Source: Geobacter sp. (GTDB lineage: Bacteria; Desulfobacterota; Desulfuromonadia; Geobacterales; Geobacteraceae). From it: DNA of 43,771 nt. A program made the translations under genes and the position numbers. The notes beneath the pieces are model-generated. The model saw nothing but the letters and a program-made list of their open reading frames with translations. It was not told the DNA's origin and searched no databases. The stretch covers positions 1-43,771 of the forward strand of contig DNJC01000028.1 of assembly GCA_003490025.1 (NCBI GenBank), read 5' to 3'. This document shows, in pieces, positions 15,762 to 23,120 of this stretch. Every line of letters begins with the position of its first letter. The first letter of the stretch is position 1.

Positions 15762-16574
15762 CTAACTTACGCCAAGAATGACGCTGGATGCCTTGAAGAG
15801 GGTGCAGGCATGCCCGCCGACCTTAAGCCCCAGGCTGCTCGCGCTCCCGTGCGTGATGACGGCGCTGATGGTGTTGCCGCCACCAATCTCCACGTCGACT
15901 TCGGTCGAGACCGGCCCTTCTATGATCTTGGAGACGGTGCCGCACATGACGTTGCGTGCGCTTATCTTCGCGTCGTGCAGGTCGCTGCCGACCATTACGG
16001 AACTCGCCTTGATGATGGCGTAGGCGGATCCCCCCTCTTGCAACGCCAGATTCTCGACGGAGCCGTTGGTTATCACCGCGATGACCGGCGTGCCGCCGGA
16101 AAGCGAAAGGGCCACCTCGGAATTGACAGCTCCCTTGGTTATTTTGGTGATGGTTCCTGCCAGTACATTACGCGCGCTCACTTTCATGGATATCCTCCTT
16201 AAAAGCCGGTAGAGGCTTGCCGTGTCGCCGAGCTTCCCCTCCAGATTCTCCAGGAATTTCCTGTGTTCCTCCTGGAGTACGCCATACTGCCTTACCACCT
16301 GCTTGCCGTATTCGGTGAGGGTCGTACCCCCTCCGCCCTTCCCCCCGGTCACCCGCGCAACCAGCGGCTTTTCGGCGAGGTTGTTGATCATGTTGACCAG
16401 GTCCCAGGCGTTTTTGTAGCTTATCCCAACCGCCTTGGCCGCCTTGGTGATGGATCCCTGGTCGTCTATCCTCTTCAGCAGCTCTATTCTATCGCCGCCG
16501 AGAAATTTCTGCTCGTCCTTGTGAAACCAGAGAGAACCCTCAAGCTCGATGCTCCCCTGCTTTTTCCGGCTCAA
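15762..16574 (-). CDS. modE: ModE-family molybdate/tungstate-responsive regulator
   Basis: 270 residues from a TTG at 16574 (GAGGT six bases upstream); the longer frame to 16685 has no good start and an unrelated N-terminus. The N-terminal winged helix-turn-helix is SITKAAKAVGISYKNAWDLVNMIN (about 39-62) followed by the wing TGGKGGGGTTLTEYG. C-terminal tandem Mop/TOBE domains each start with a SARN motif (KVSARNVLAGTITKI near 131; KISARNVMCGTVSKI near 203), which together bind oxyanion at the dimer interface. Size is close to E. coli ModE (262). It lies upstream of, and co-directional with, tupABC, and two ModE-like boxes flank it, so it probably controls both itself and the tup genes. Confidence 0.9.
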   Translation of the reverse strand: MSRKKQGSIELEGSLWFHKDEQKFLGGDRIELLKRIDDQGSITKAAKAVGISYKNAWDLVNMINNLAEKPLVARVTGGKGGGGTTLTEYGKQVVRQYGVLQEEHRKFLENLEGKLGDTASLYRLLRRISMKVSARNVLAGTITKITKGAVNSEVALSLSGGTPVIAVITNGSVENLALQEGGSAYAIIKASSVMVGSDLHDAKISARNVMCGTVSKIIEGPVSTEVDVEIGGGNTISAVITHGSASSLGLKVGGHACTLFKASSVILGVS

Positions 16575-16621
16575 ATCGCACCTCGTCGCGCCACTGGTTT
16601 CGCCGACCTTCCGCCAACCAC

Positions 16622-16650
16622 CTGTAGGAGCGGCATTCCTGCCGCGATTG
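16622..16650. repeat. REP-like hairpin (TGTAGGAGCGG...)
   Basis: TGTAGGAGCGGCATTCCTGC followed by CGCGATTG. A GCGGCA / TGCCGC stem is preceded by GTAG. The sequence closely resembles the widespread TGTAGGAGCG-type REP elements of pseudomonads and other proteobacteria. Single copy in this window. Confidence 0.5.
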
Positions 16651-16765
16651 TCGCGATTGCCGCTGCCGCAGCAAGCCGCCCTCACCCGACCCTCACCCGA
16701 CCCTCTCCCGGATGGCGAGGGGGAGTTGGGGATGCCGGACGCAAACCTTCCCGTATACGGAGAAG

Positions 16766-16789
16766 GGTTATATCACAAATTACATAACG
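16766..16789. promoter_or_regulatory. modE: ModE-box-like operator upstream of modE
   Basis: GGTTATAT-N7-TACATAACG: the right half is identical to the E. coli modA operator half-site, the left differs at one base, and the spacer is the same length. It lies 192 bp before the TTG start of modE. Inverted CGTATAC elements flank it symmetrically (about 22-25 bp to each side). It suggests autoregulation. Confidence 0.7.
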
Positions 16790-16943
16790 ATGGTAGCACG
16801 TATACAGCTTTCCCGGGAACGGCCCCTACCCTGATAACGACAGCCGTGGAGATCTGGGGAAAAGTGGGGGATGTATGACTGGAAGGTACATCTCATCGCC
16901 GGGATAGCCGGTGATGCGCTGGCCGGCCGAACGGAGCATCACG

Positions 16944-18059
16944 TCAACGCCTGGTGGCGTGGCCATTGCCGCACCCGCCACCCGACCCGGCGGAGAATAT
17001 CTCCTCGAACTGCCTGGCCCGGTGCGTGTAGGTGTGCTGGGCCCGGACCCTGGTCAGGGCGCGCGACCCGACCACCGCCGACACCGACGGGGTGAGCTGG
17101 TCCAGGATCTCGGCCACCTCGTCACCGTTCTCGGCGACGTAGATCTCCTGCTCCGGCTCGAAAAACTGCTCCACCCCTTCCCATTTGTCCGTGATCATGC
17201 AGGCGCCGGCCCCGGCCGCCTCGAACACCCGCGTCGCCGGGGAGAAGCCGTTTCTCGCCATGCCGTCGCGGCTGACGTTGAGGATCGCCATGGGGCTACA
17301 GTTGAAGGCGTTGTGATCCCGGGTCCCGAGGTGGCCGATGTAGCTCACGTTGCCGGCGCGGGCCTTGTCCCCCCAGCCGCTCCCCGCCAGAAGGAACTTG
17401 CGATCCGGCATCTTTTCCGCCACGGAGAGGAAAAACTCGTCCACCCGACCCTCGCGGTCCGGGAGGCGGTTGCCGAGAAAGGAGAGGTCCGCCTCCAGGC
17501 GCGGCTCGGGCTGCACCGGGAAATGTGTGTCCGGATCGAGCGCGTTGTAGATGGGGATGCAGGCCCTCGCGCCGAAGCCGGTGTAGGAACGGACGATCGG
17601 ATTTCCGCCGCCGTAGGTAAGGATAAGGTCGTAGCGCGGGATCAGGCGCCGGAAGGGGTCGTCCCGGTTGTCCGTAATCCGCTCCAAGGTCGCCGGGGCA
17701 TCGACGTCCCAGAAGACGACCTGGTTCCCTTCCCGCTTCAGATGCAGCACCTCGCGTTCCAGCAGTTCGTCGAAGACCCCGACGCCGCTCGCCTTGATGA
17801 CCAGGTCCGCCCCCATGGCGGCTTCCAGGGAGCGGTAGACACCGGTCTCGGTGGCGGGATAAACCACCACGCTCGCCCAGTCGGGGTCGTCCATGTCGCG
17901 GTGCGACTGCCGCTCATAGGCGTCCGGCTCGTAGAACGTTATCCGGTGCCCAAGGCGGTGCAGGGCCCGCACCATGCCGCGGTAGTAGGTAGCTGCTCCG
18001 TTCCAGTAGGCGGAAACAAGACTTGAGCCGAAGAAGGCTATGGAGAGAGGTGCGGCCAT
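16944..18059 (-). CDS. CgeB-type glycosyltransferase
   Basis: 371 residues with the CgeB/DUF3880-like layout: N-terminal Rossmann domain (SIAFFGSSLVSAYWNGAATYYRGMVRALHRLGHRITFYEPDAY) and a C-terminal Glyco_trans_1_2-like part (RVFEAAGAGACMITDKWEGVEQFFEPEQEIYVAENGDEVAEIL), where the EAAGAG...T region binds the sugar nucleotide. No membrane segment, so cytoplasmic or membrane-peripheral. It is the last gene of the minus-strand sugar operon, starting 93 bp after the preceding glycosyltransferase; AGGGACAAAAC precedes its ATG. Probably transfers a sugar to a cell-surface or spore-coat-like glycan; donor and acceptor unknown. Confidence 0.82.
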   Translation of the reverse strand: MAAPLSIAFFGSSLVSAYWNGAATYYRGMVRALHRLGHRITFYEPDAYERQSHRDMDDPDWASVVVYPATETGVYRSLEAAMGADLVIKASGVGVFDELLEREVLHLKREGNQVVFWDVDAPATLERITDNRDDPFRRLIPRYDLILTYGGGNPIVRSYTGFGARACIPIYNALDPDTHFPVQPEPRLEADLSFLGNRLPDREGRVDEFFLSVAEKMPDRKFLLAGSGWGDKARAGNVSYIGHLGTRDHNAFNCSPMAILNVSRDGMARNGFSPATRVFEAAGAGACMITDKWEGVEQFFEPEQEIYVAENGDEVAEILDQLTPSVSAVVGSRALTRVRAQHTYTHRARQFEEIFSAGSGGGCGNGHATRR

Positions 18060-18152
18060 GTTTTGTCCCTTTTCTTCTTATGTTTGCTGGTTTAGATGCC
18101 TTCCTCTCGGCAGATCGCCATCAGTTGCTCGACACCGCCGGAGAGGACTTCC

Positions 18153-19295
18153 TCATCGCCGGCAGGAGTCGCCTCTGCCGTCACGGAGCTCGCGGTAGAG
18201 CGCGAGATATCCGGCTACCATCCTGGACGCTGTGAAGCTGCGACTGCGGGCCAGTGCCTTCTCACCGAGGCTCGCCAGCCTGGGGCGGTCCGCGCAGAGC
18301 GCGCACAGCTCTTCCTGAAGGTCGTCGGGGGATTCGGGGTCGACGAAGACGGCAGCGCCGTCCCAAAGTTCGCGCAGGCTCGGGATGTCCCCCAGTACCA
18401 GCGCGCAGTTGGAAAGGGCCGCCTCGAGGACGGTCAGCCCGAAAGGCTCGTACCGCGCCGGGAGCGCGTACACCGAGGCCGCCGCGTACCAGGGGGCCAA
18501 GGCCTCCGGCGACAGGAAGCCGAGACGGTTCACACCCTCCATGTTGACCGATCCGCCGCCGGGGTGAATATGCTCACCGGCGACGTAGACCGGCCAGGGG
18601 AGTTCATAGGCGTTTCTGACCAGGCTCCCGATGTTCTTGGCGTCGTCCCACAGGCGCCCCACGGAAAGGATGAATTCCTCCTTCCTGCCGGGGCGGAACC
18701 TGGTGCTGCTGCGTGCGTTGTGCACCACTTTGCCGTTGGGGAGCGGAAGGTAGAGCCGCTGGATCGCGTCCAGCATCGCCGCGGACGGCGCCGCCACGAG
18801 GTCCGCCGCGGCAAGTCCTGCGCTGACGCGCTTGCGGTATTGCTGGTACGGGGGGGGGAATTCCTCACGGCGCACCGCCTGCCACCAGGAGAGCATGCAG
18901 GAATGGGCGACCACGAGGCAAGGGGATTGCCAGGGGAGCGCGGCATGAGCGTAGCCGTTCAGGTGCACCAGGTCCGGCCGCAGTTCCGCCTCGAGAGAGA
19001 GGAGCCACTCTCCGCTCTCATCCACGTCCGCCCATGGGTCGTCCATCCATTCCAGGCGGAACACGCTCTCGTAGATGGTGACGTTTTCCTCGTCGGCGAC
19101 CTCGCGGCGCTGGTCCGCGGAGAGCGGCTGTCCCATGGTCGCCAGGGCGATCTCCACCCCGTAGATCGACAATCCGCGCGCCAGTTCCAGCACGTAGTTC
19201 CAGACGCCACCGGTCGGGTCCGCAGTCATCAGGATCAGACGCGGCGGCTTAACGGAAATATCGCAGACCTCTATGCTTCGAGCGGTGGGCATCAT
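18153..19295 (-). CDS. Family 4 glycosyltransferase
   Basis: 380 residues, GT-B fold. The N-terminal motif PPRLILMTADPTGGVWNYVLELARGL has the gly-rich loop; the C-terminal nucleotide-sugar site is AVYALPARYEPFGLTVLEAALSNCALVLGDIPSLRELW, with the EPFGLTVLEA (E-x7-E) retaining-GT4 signature. No Shine-Dalgarno is visible before the ATG at 19295, and a hexanucleotide array (19310-19383) fills the 5' region, so the start or the control is unusual. Just before the stop, a second frame (18092-18184, GTG start) reads on as TAEATPAGDEEVLSGGVEQL and ends TAA. It could be a shifted tail or a tiny overlapping gene. Fourth protein of the sugar operon by distance; acceptor unknown. Confidence 0.82.
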   Translation of the reverse strand: MMPTARSIEVCDISVKPPRLILMTADPTGGVWNYVLELARGLSIYGVEIALATMGQPLSADQRREVADEENVTIYESVFRLEWMDDPWADVDESGEWLLSLEAELRPDLVHLNGYAHAALPWQSPCLVVAHSCMLSWWQAVRREEFPPPYQQYRKRVSAGLAAADLVAAPSAAMLDAIQRLYLPLPNGKVVHNARSSTRFRPGRKEEFILSVGRLWDDAKNIGSLVRNAYELPWPVYVAGEHIHPGGGSVNMEGVNRLGFLSPEALAPWYAAASVYALPARYEPFGLTVLEAALSNCALVLGDIPSLRELWDGAAVFVDPESPDDLQEELCALCADRPRLASLGEKALARSRSFTASRMVAGYLALYRELRDGRGDSCRR

Positions 19296-19309
19296 AAAAG
19301 AGTCGGGTC

Positions 19310-19383
19310 GAGGTTGAGGTTGAGGTTGAGGTTGAGGTCGAGATAAAGATAAAGATAAAGATAAAGATTAAGACTAAGATTAA
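19310..19383. repeat. Hexanucleotide array 1: (GAGGTT)4 ... (GATAAA)4 ...
   Basis: Read on the plus strand: GAGGTT x4, GAGGTC, GA, GATAAA x4, GATTAA, GACTAA, GATTAA. About twelve in-register hexamers, all starting GA. It lies 15 bp upstream of the family 4 glycosyltransferase start, so the transcript would carry a pyrimidine-rich UUUAUC repeat. A sister array is at 39594-39665. Confidence 0.9.
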
Positions 19384-19460
19384 GCGTCTAAGGGTTCAAT
19401 TTTGTGTATTTTGTGCTTTTTTGTGGCAATAAGGTTTTACCGCCTTACCGGTTTACTGAA

Positions 19461-20462
19461 TTACCGGCCGTAGGCGGCGTCGAGCACTGCCGCCACCTGG
19501 ACCAGTTTCTCTGCCTGCGGATCGAAGACGCCCCCCGCAACCCTTAGCTGCCTCGCCCAGGCCACCGCGCAGCGCCCCCCCCACGAGTCGGGCGGTACGG
19601 CGATGGTCTCGGCCGCAGTGCCCCGGAAACGCTCGGCGACAAAGTCGTAGAATGAGCCCTGCACGTTCCTGAAACTCACCCCTCCCCGGGTCCCGTAGAA
19701 ATTCGACTCGATTACTGCATCGCGCCCGGCCGAGACGTTCCAGGAGCAGGCGAGGCGCACCGCGTTGCCGTTACCGAGCACGAGGGAGACAACCGCATAG
19801 TCCTCCACCTTTCCCGAGCCCCCCTTCAACCTCTCTCCTCCCGAGAAGATGGAACTGGAGACGCTGCGTATCTCGGGGTAGCCGAAGAACCAGAGGGCGA
19901 GATCGACGAGATGGCTCCCGAGGTCCATCAGGCATCCCCCTCCGGAGAGTTCGGCGTCGTAGGACCATGCCTTGTCCGGGCCGTAGGCGTTATGGAAGAC
20001 GAGGTCGGCGGCGTAGACCTGCCCCAGATCCCCGGAGGCTACCAGCTGGTACATCTTCTGGACCGCGTCGGTGTAGCGGTAGGAAAAGTCGACCCCCAGG
20101 AGCCGGTTCGCCGCGCGCGCCGCGTCCACCACCATCTGCGCCTCGTGGACGCTCCTGCCGAGCGGTTTCTGGCAGAAGACGGCGAGGCCGCGCTGCAGGG
20201 CCCGGACCGCCTGGGAACAGTGCCCCGCGCTGGGGGTGGCGATGACGACGGCGTCGAGACCGAGGTCGAGCAGGGCATCCAGCGAGTCGACCACCGAGCC
20301 CCCCGGGACGAGCTTTGCCGCTTCCTGCGCGTTCTCGGCGCAGACGTCGGCAATGGCGGCGACCTCCGCCTCCCCGCTCTCGGCTATCGCCTGCATCCTG
20401 TGCCTGCCGATCCACCCGGTCCCAAGGAACCCTACCCTCGGCAATGCCTGCTTCTTCTTCAT
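19461..20462 (-). CDS. Gfo/Idh/MocA-family oxidoreductase
   Basis: 333 residues from the ATG at 20462 (AAGGGGACGC just before it); an upstream TTG overlaps the previous gene and is less likely. N-terminal Rossmann domain with VGFLGTGWIGRHRMQAI (GxGxxG-type NAD(P) loop), AAIADV at strand two and the CQKPLGRS variant of the EKP motif near 100, whose Lys takes part in catalysis. The C-terminal alpha/beta domain (GGCLMDLGSHLVDLALWFFG; GG-D-G-H-D-L) carries the His usual for catalysis. Such enzymes oxidise or reduce the hydroxyl of a sugar or nucleotide sugar. Its start lies 14 bp after the alcohol dehydrogenase stop. The sugar substrate is unknown. Confidence 0.87.
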   Translation of the reverse strand: MKKKQALPRVGFLGTGWIGRHRMQAIAESGEAEVAAIADVCAENAQEAAKLVPGGSVVDSLDALLDLGLDAVVIATPSAGHCSQAVRALQRGLAVFCQKPLGRSVHEAQMVVDAARAANRLLGVDFSYRYTDAVQKMYQLVASGDLGQVYAADLVFHNAYGPDKAWSYDAELSGGGCLMDLGSHLVDLALWFFGYPEIRSVSSSIFSGGERLKGGSGKVEDYAVVSLVLGNGNAVRLACSWNVSAGRDAVIESNFYGTRGGVSFRNVQGSFYDFVAERFRGTAAETIAVPPDSWGGRCAVAWARQLRVAGGVFDPQAEKLVQVAAVLDAAYGR

Positions 20463-20475
20463 TGCGTCCCCTTTC

Positions 20476-21447
20476 CTAATGCTCAATGAGGATCACCCCC
20501 TTGAGAAAACCGTCCGGCCTCTCCTCCAGCGCCTGGTAGGCGAGCGCCAACTCCTCCAGCCGGAAGGTGTGCGTGATCAGGTCGCCGAGTTCGAAGAGCC
20601 CCGCCTCCACCGCGATCACCCCGGCGCGGATCCCCTCCAGGTAGACCTTCGAATCGCGCTCGTGGGCGTTGATGACGTCGATCCCCTTCCAGTTCCAAAG
20701 CTGCAGGTTCACCTGGCGCGGCCCGTCCTGGTGAAAGCCGGCTATCACCACCCTCCCCCGCTCCCGGACCAGTTCGCCCGCCAGGTCAAGCGGCCACTGG
20801 TGCCCGGTCGCCTCCACCACCCGGTCGCACCCCTTTTCCCCGGCGATCTCCCGCACCCGGTCCATGACCCGCTGGTGGTCGTCCAGAAGCACGATCTCGG
20901 AGGCGCCGCAATCAAGCGCCACTTCGAGGGCGAATTGCCGGCGCGAGAGCGCGATGACACGCGCGCCGCGGGCCGAGGCTAGCGCCGTGATGATGGCGCC
21001 GAGGAAACCCGCCCCTATCACGGCAACCGTCTGTCCCGGCTCGATGTCGCTGCGCCTGAAGACGTTCATGGCGCAGCCGACCGGTTCACCGGGAAAGTGA
21101 AGCAGGTCCAGGGAGGGGGGGAGCTTCACCACCTGGTCCGCCTTCACCCTGTCGTACTGCGCGTAGGCGTTGCAGGAGAGAAAGGAGACCCGGTCCCCCC
21201 GGCGCAGGCCGTGCACGCCGCTTCCGACCTGCTGCACCCTCCCCCACCCCTCGTGACCGGGGGATCCCGGCAGGGCCGGATAGTCGAACCAGGGCCTACC
21301 CTGCCAGAGCGGGAGGTTCGAAGCGCAGACGCCGCATCCCTCCAGGCGCACCAGCACCTCCCCGTTTCCCACCTCCGGGCGAGGGACCTCCATGACCGCG
21401 GCCTTGCCCGGACCGGTGATCACCGCAGCCTGCATGACATCACTCAT
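20476..21447 (-). CDS. Zinc-dependent alcohol dehydrogenase family protein (MDR)
   Basis: 323 residues from the ATG at 21447, which has GGAGGCTATGCG before it. Medium-chain dehydrogenase fold: GROES-like N-terminus with catalytic-zinc ligands GCGVCASN (Cys) and PGHEGWG (His-Glu); Rossmann loop AVIGAGFLGAIITALA near 152-167. The four-Cys structural-zinc lobe is missing: the sequence runs LRRGDRVSFLSCNAYAQYDRV straight through, so this belongs to members without it. The start overlaps the stop of a 42-aa gene by four bases (ATGA), showing tight coupling. It probably oxidises or reduces a sugar alcohol or keto-sugar in the operon's pathway; substrate unknown. Confidence 0.87.
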   Translation of the reverse strand: MSDVMQAAVITGPGKAAVMEVPRPEVGNGEVLVRLEGCGVCASNLPLWQGRPWFDYPALPGSPGHEGWGRVQQVGSGVHGLRRGDRVSFLSCNAYAQYDRVKADQVVKLPPSLDLLHFPGEPVGCAMNVFRRSDIEPGQTVAVIGAGFLGAIITALASARGARVIALSRRQFALEVALDCGASEIVLLDDHQRVMDRVREIAGEKGCDRVVEATGHQWPLDLAGELVRERGRVVIAGFHQDGPRQVNLQLWNWKGIDVINAHERDSKVYLEGIRAGVIAVEAGLFELGDLITHTFRLEELALAYQALEERPDGFLKGVILIEH

Positions 21448-21572
21448 CGCATAGCCTCCACGCCCGAAACCGGGTAAATTTCGCTGCCGATCTCCGCCGC
21501 GCCTGCGCGGCCAGGAAGGCCCAGCGCCCGGCTGAACCATTCATAGAGCCTTCGTACCCCGGCGACCCTCAT
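21444..21572 (-). CDS. Translationally coupled 42-aa protein in the sugar operon
   Basis: A frame of 42 codons begins at ATG 21572-21570 inside the stop of the epimerase gene (ATATGA) and ends in the TGA that overlaps the start of the alcohol dehydrogenase (GCGATGA). Both junctions are four-base ATGA overlaps. The peptide is MRVAGVRRLYEWFSRALGLP followed by GRAGAAEIGSEIYPVSGVEAMR, with an amphipathic N-terminal helix. Codon use matches neighbouring genes. No family recognised. It could be a genuine small protein, or a coupling leader that carries ribosomes to the downstream gene. Confidence 0.55.
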   Translation of the reverse strand: MRVAGVRRLYEWFSRALGLPGRAGAAEIGSEIYPVSGVEAMR

Positions 21573-22690
21573 ATCGTGAGCCCCCGCAGGTCCAGTTCGG
21601 CATGCGCCTCGGAGACCCGGTCGACGGCGACCTCCCCCTCCAGCCAGGAGGCGAGTTCCGCCAGTCCCTCGTCCAAGGGGACCCTCGGGGAGTACCCGAG
21701 GATGTTGCGCGCCGAACCTATGTCGGCGAAACAGTGCCTGATGTCCCCGGCGCGGTAGTTCCCCGTTATCTCCGGTTCTATATCCCTGCAGTTCAGGACC
21801 CGCGACAGCCGCCGGGTCACCTCGATAACGCTGATGCTGGCGCCGCTTCCTATGTTGAAGAGCTGCGCCTTCTGCTGGTCGATCTGGAGCGCCAGCCTGC
21901 AGGCGGTCACCGCGTCATGGACGCTGACGAAATCCCTCTGCTGCAACCCGTCCTCGTAGATGCGAGGGGTGTTGCCGTTCATGAGCCTGGAGGCGAAGAC
22001 GGCCAGGACACCCGCGTAGGGGTTGGAGAGGGCCTGGCGCGTCCCGTAGACGTTGAAAAAGCGAAGCGCCACCACCGGGATACGGTAGCAGCTCCCGATG
22101 ATGAGCGACATCTGCTCCTGGTCGTGCTTGGAGAGGGCGTAGACGGAGGCAAGCGACGGGGTCTTGTCCTCGGGCGTCGCCACCGGGACCAGGCGCTCGC
22201 TCCTCGCGCTGCACGGCTCCCAGCGCCCGACCTGCAACTGCTCCACATGCCTGCGGACGTCGTCGTAGAAGATGCCGTCCGTGTCCCGGTAGCGCCCTTC
22301 TCCGTAAACGCTCATGCTGGAGGCCAAGATCAGCTTCCGGTCACCCTTGGCGTGCGCCATCGCCTCGAGGAGCACGGCAGTCCCGCAGTTGTTCACCGAG
22401 GTGTACTGCTCGATCTCGTACATGCTCTGTCCCACCCCGACCATGGCGGCCAGGTGGAAGACCGCTTCCGTCCCCGCGAGCGCCTTTTGCACCGCCGCGG
22501 CATCCCTCACGTCCCCCTTGATCAGTTCAACATCGGGATCAAGGTATGCCGGCCTGTTCCCCCCGGGGCCGTGCACCTGAGGCACCAGGCTGTCCAGCAC
22601 CCGCACCCGGTACCCGTGACGAAGAAGCTCATCCGACAAGTGGGAACCAATGAAACCGGCCCCTCCCGTGATTAGAACGCTCCCTGCCAT
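21569..22690 (-). CDS. NAD-dependent nucleotide-sugar epimerase/dehydratase
   Basis: 373 residues from ATG 22690 (AAGGAGGATCTT immediately upstream). Extended SDR fold: VLITGGAGFIGSHLSDELLRHG (GxxGxxG) at the N-terminus, DVRD, FHLAAMVGVGQSM, catalytic SSMSVYG and YALSKHD (Tyr-x3-Lys), and FFNVYGTRQALSNPYAGV with substrate-loop residues. About 30 extra residues around DGIFYDDVRRHVEQLQVGRWEPC separate the Ser motif from the Tyr-Lys pair, with two unusual cysteines around it. It is the first gene of the operon, ~75 bp after the promoter at 22765-22792. Likely makes or modifies a nucleotide sugar for the two glycosyltransferases; product not predictable. Confidence 0.87.
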   Translation of the reverse strand: MAGSVLITGGAGFIGSHLSDELLRHGYRVRVLDSLVPQVHGPGGNRPAYLDPDVELIKGDVRDAAAVQKALAGTEAVFHLAAMVGVGQSMYEIEQYTSVNNCGTAVLLEAMAHAKGDRKLILASSMSVYGEGRYRDTDGIFYDDVRRHVEQLQVGRWEPCSARSERLVPVATPEDKTPSLASVYALSKHDQEQMSLIIGSCYRIPVVALRFFNVYGTRQALSNPYAGVLAVFASRLMNGNTPRIYEDGLQQRDFVSVHDAVTACRLALQIDQQKAQLFNIGSGASISVIEVTRRLSRVLNCRDIEPEITGNYRAGDIRHCFADIGSARNILGYSPRVPLDEGLAELASWLEGEVAVDRVSEAHAELDLRGLTI

Positions 22691-23120
22691 AAGATCCTCC
22701 TTGGGACCCCGAGATTTCATATCTAATTAGCACAAAGTTAATCGTTTTAAATTAATAAGTGTAAATACTAGCAGTGACGCTTTTTCTGTCAAATTATTTG
22801 CGACAAAATAATGGAGATTCACCCTGTGAGATGGCGCAGATGGGGTGACCGGGACATCCTTTTCCGGCTCCGGATTGTATGCCTGGGCGACAGTCATGCC
22901 GTAGAAACTCCGACTGCGGCAGGCCCCGGTCAAGCGCCCGCGAATCGCCGCTCCGGTTTCAAAGGGGGCGGATTGTGATACTTTTAGATCCTGCTAATCA
23001 TGTCGGAACGGCGACAGGTTCTTCTCCCTCCCCTTCAAGGGGAGGGGAAGGGGTCACTTAATGGCAGTGGCCGCCGGGAGGGGGCTCCCCTGTAGAGTTG
23101 GAAATTTGAAGGAGACGGTA
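22691..23120. other. 430-bp divergent intergenic region
   Basis: The left ~120 bp are AT-rich and hold the promoter of the sugar operon (22765-22792). The middle is GC-rich without a recognised gene. A G/C-tract palindrome (CCCTCCCCTTC-AAG-GGGAGGGG, 23022-23057) stands before treZ, whose GAAGGAGACGG ends the region. No RNA gene was identified. Confidence 0.6.
22765..22792 (-). promoter_or_regulatory. Sigma-70 promoter of the sugar/glycan operon
   Basis: On the minus strand TTGACA (22792-22787, perfect -35), 16-bp spacer, TAGTAT (22770-22765). It lies ~75 bp before the epimerase ATG, within an AT-rich tract. Confidence 0.65.

Larger units (their letters stand above)
16575..16943. other. 369-bp intergenic region with modE regulatory site and repeats
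   Basis: Contains a REP-like hairpin near 16622 (TGTAGGAGCGGCATTCCTGCCGCGAT: GCGGCA-TTCC-TGCCGC), a G/C-tract repeat at 16682-16735, a perfect CCGTATACGG palindrome (16751-16760), the ModE-like box (16766-16789) and a second CGTATAC half (16799-16805). The rest up to the glycosyltransferase stop at 16944 shows no gene I can support. Confidence 0.6.

Noticed and set aside
16871..17095. Short plus-strand frame (MYDWKVHLIAGIAGDALAGR...)
   Set aside because: The first 25 residues look protein-like and GGGGG precedes the ATG, but the rest is Arg/Pro-rich antisense to the glycosyltransferase end.
16911..18026. Plus-strand reading frame of 371 codons
   Set aside because: It is antisense to the CgeB-type glycosyltransferase, is His/Arg/Val-rich as expected of a GC-rich complement, and has no family match. 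Similar antisense frames at 32198-33994 and 21602-22675 were rejected for the same reason.
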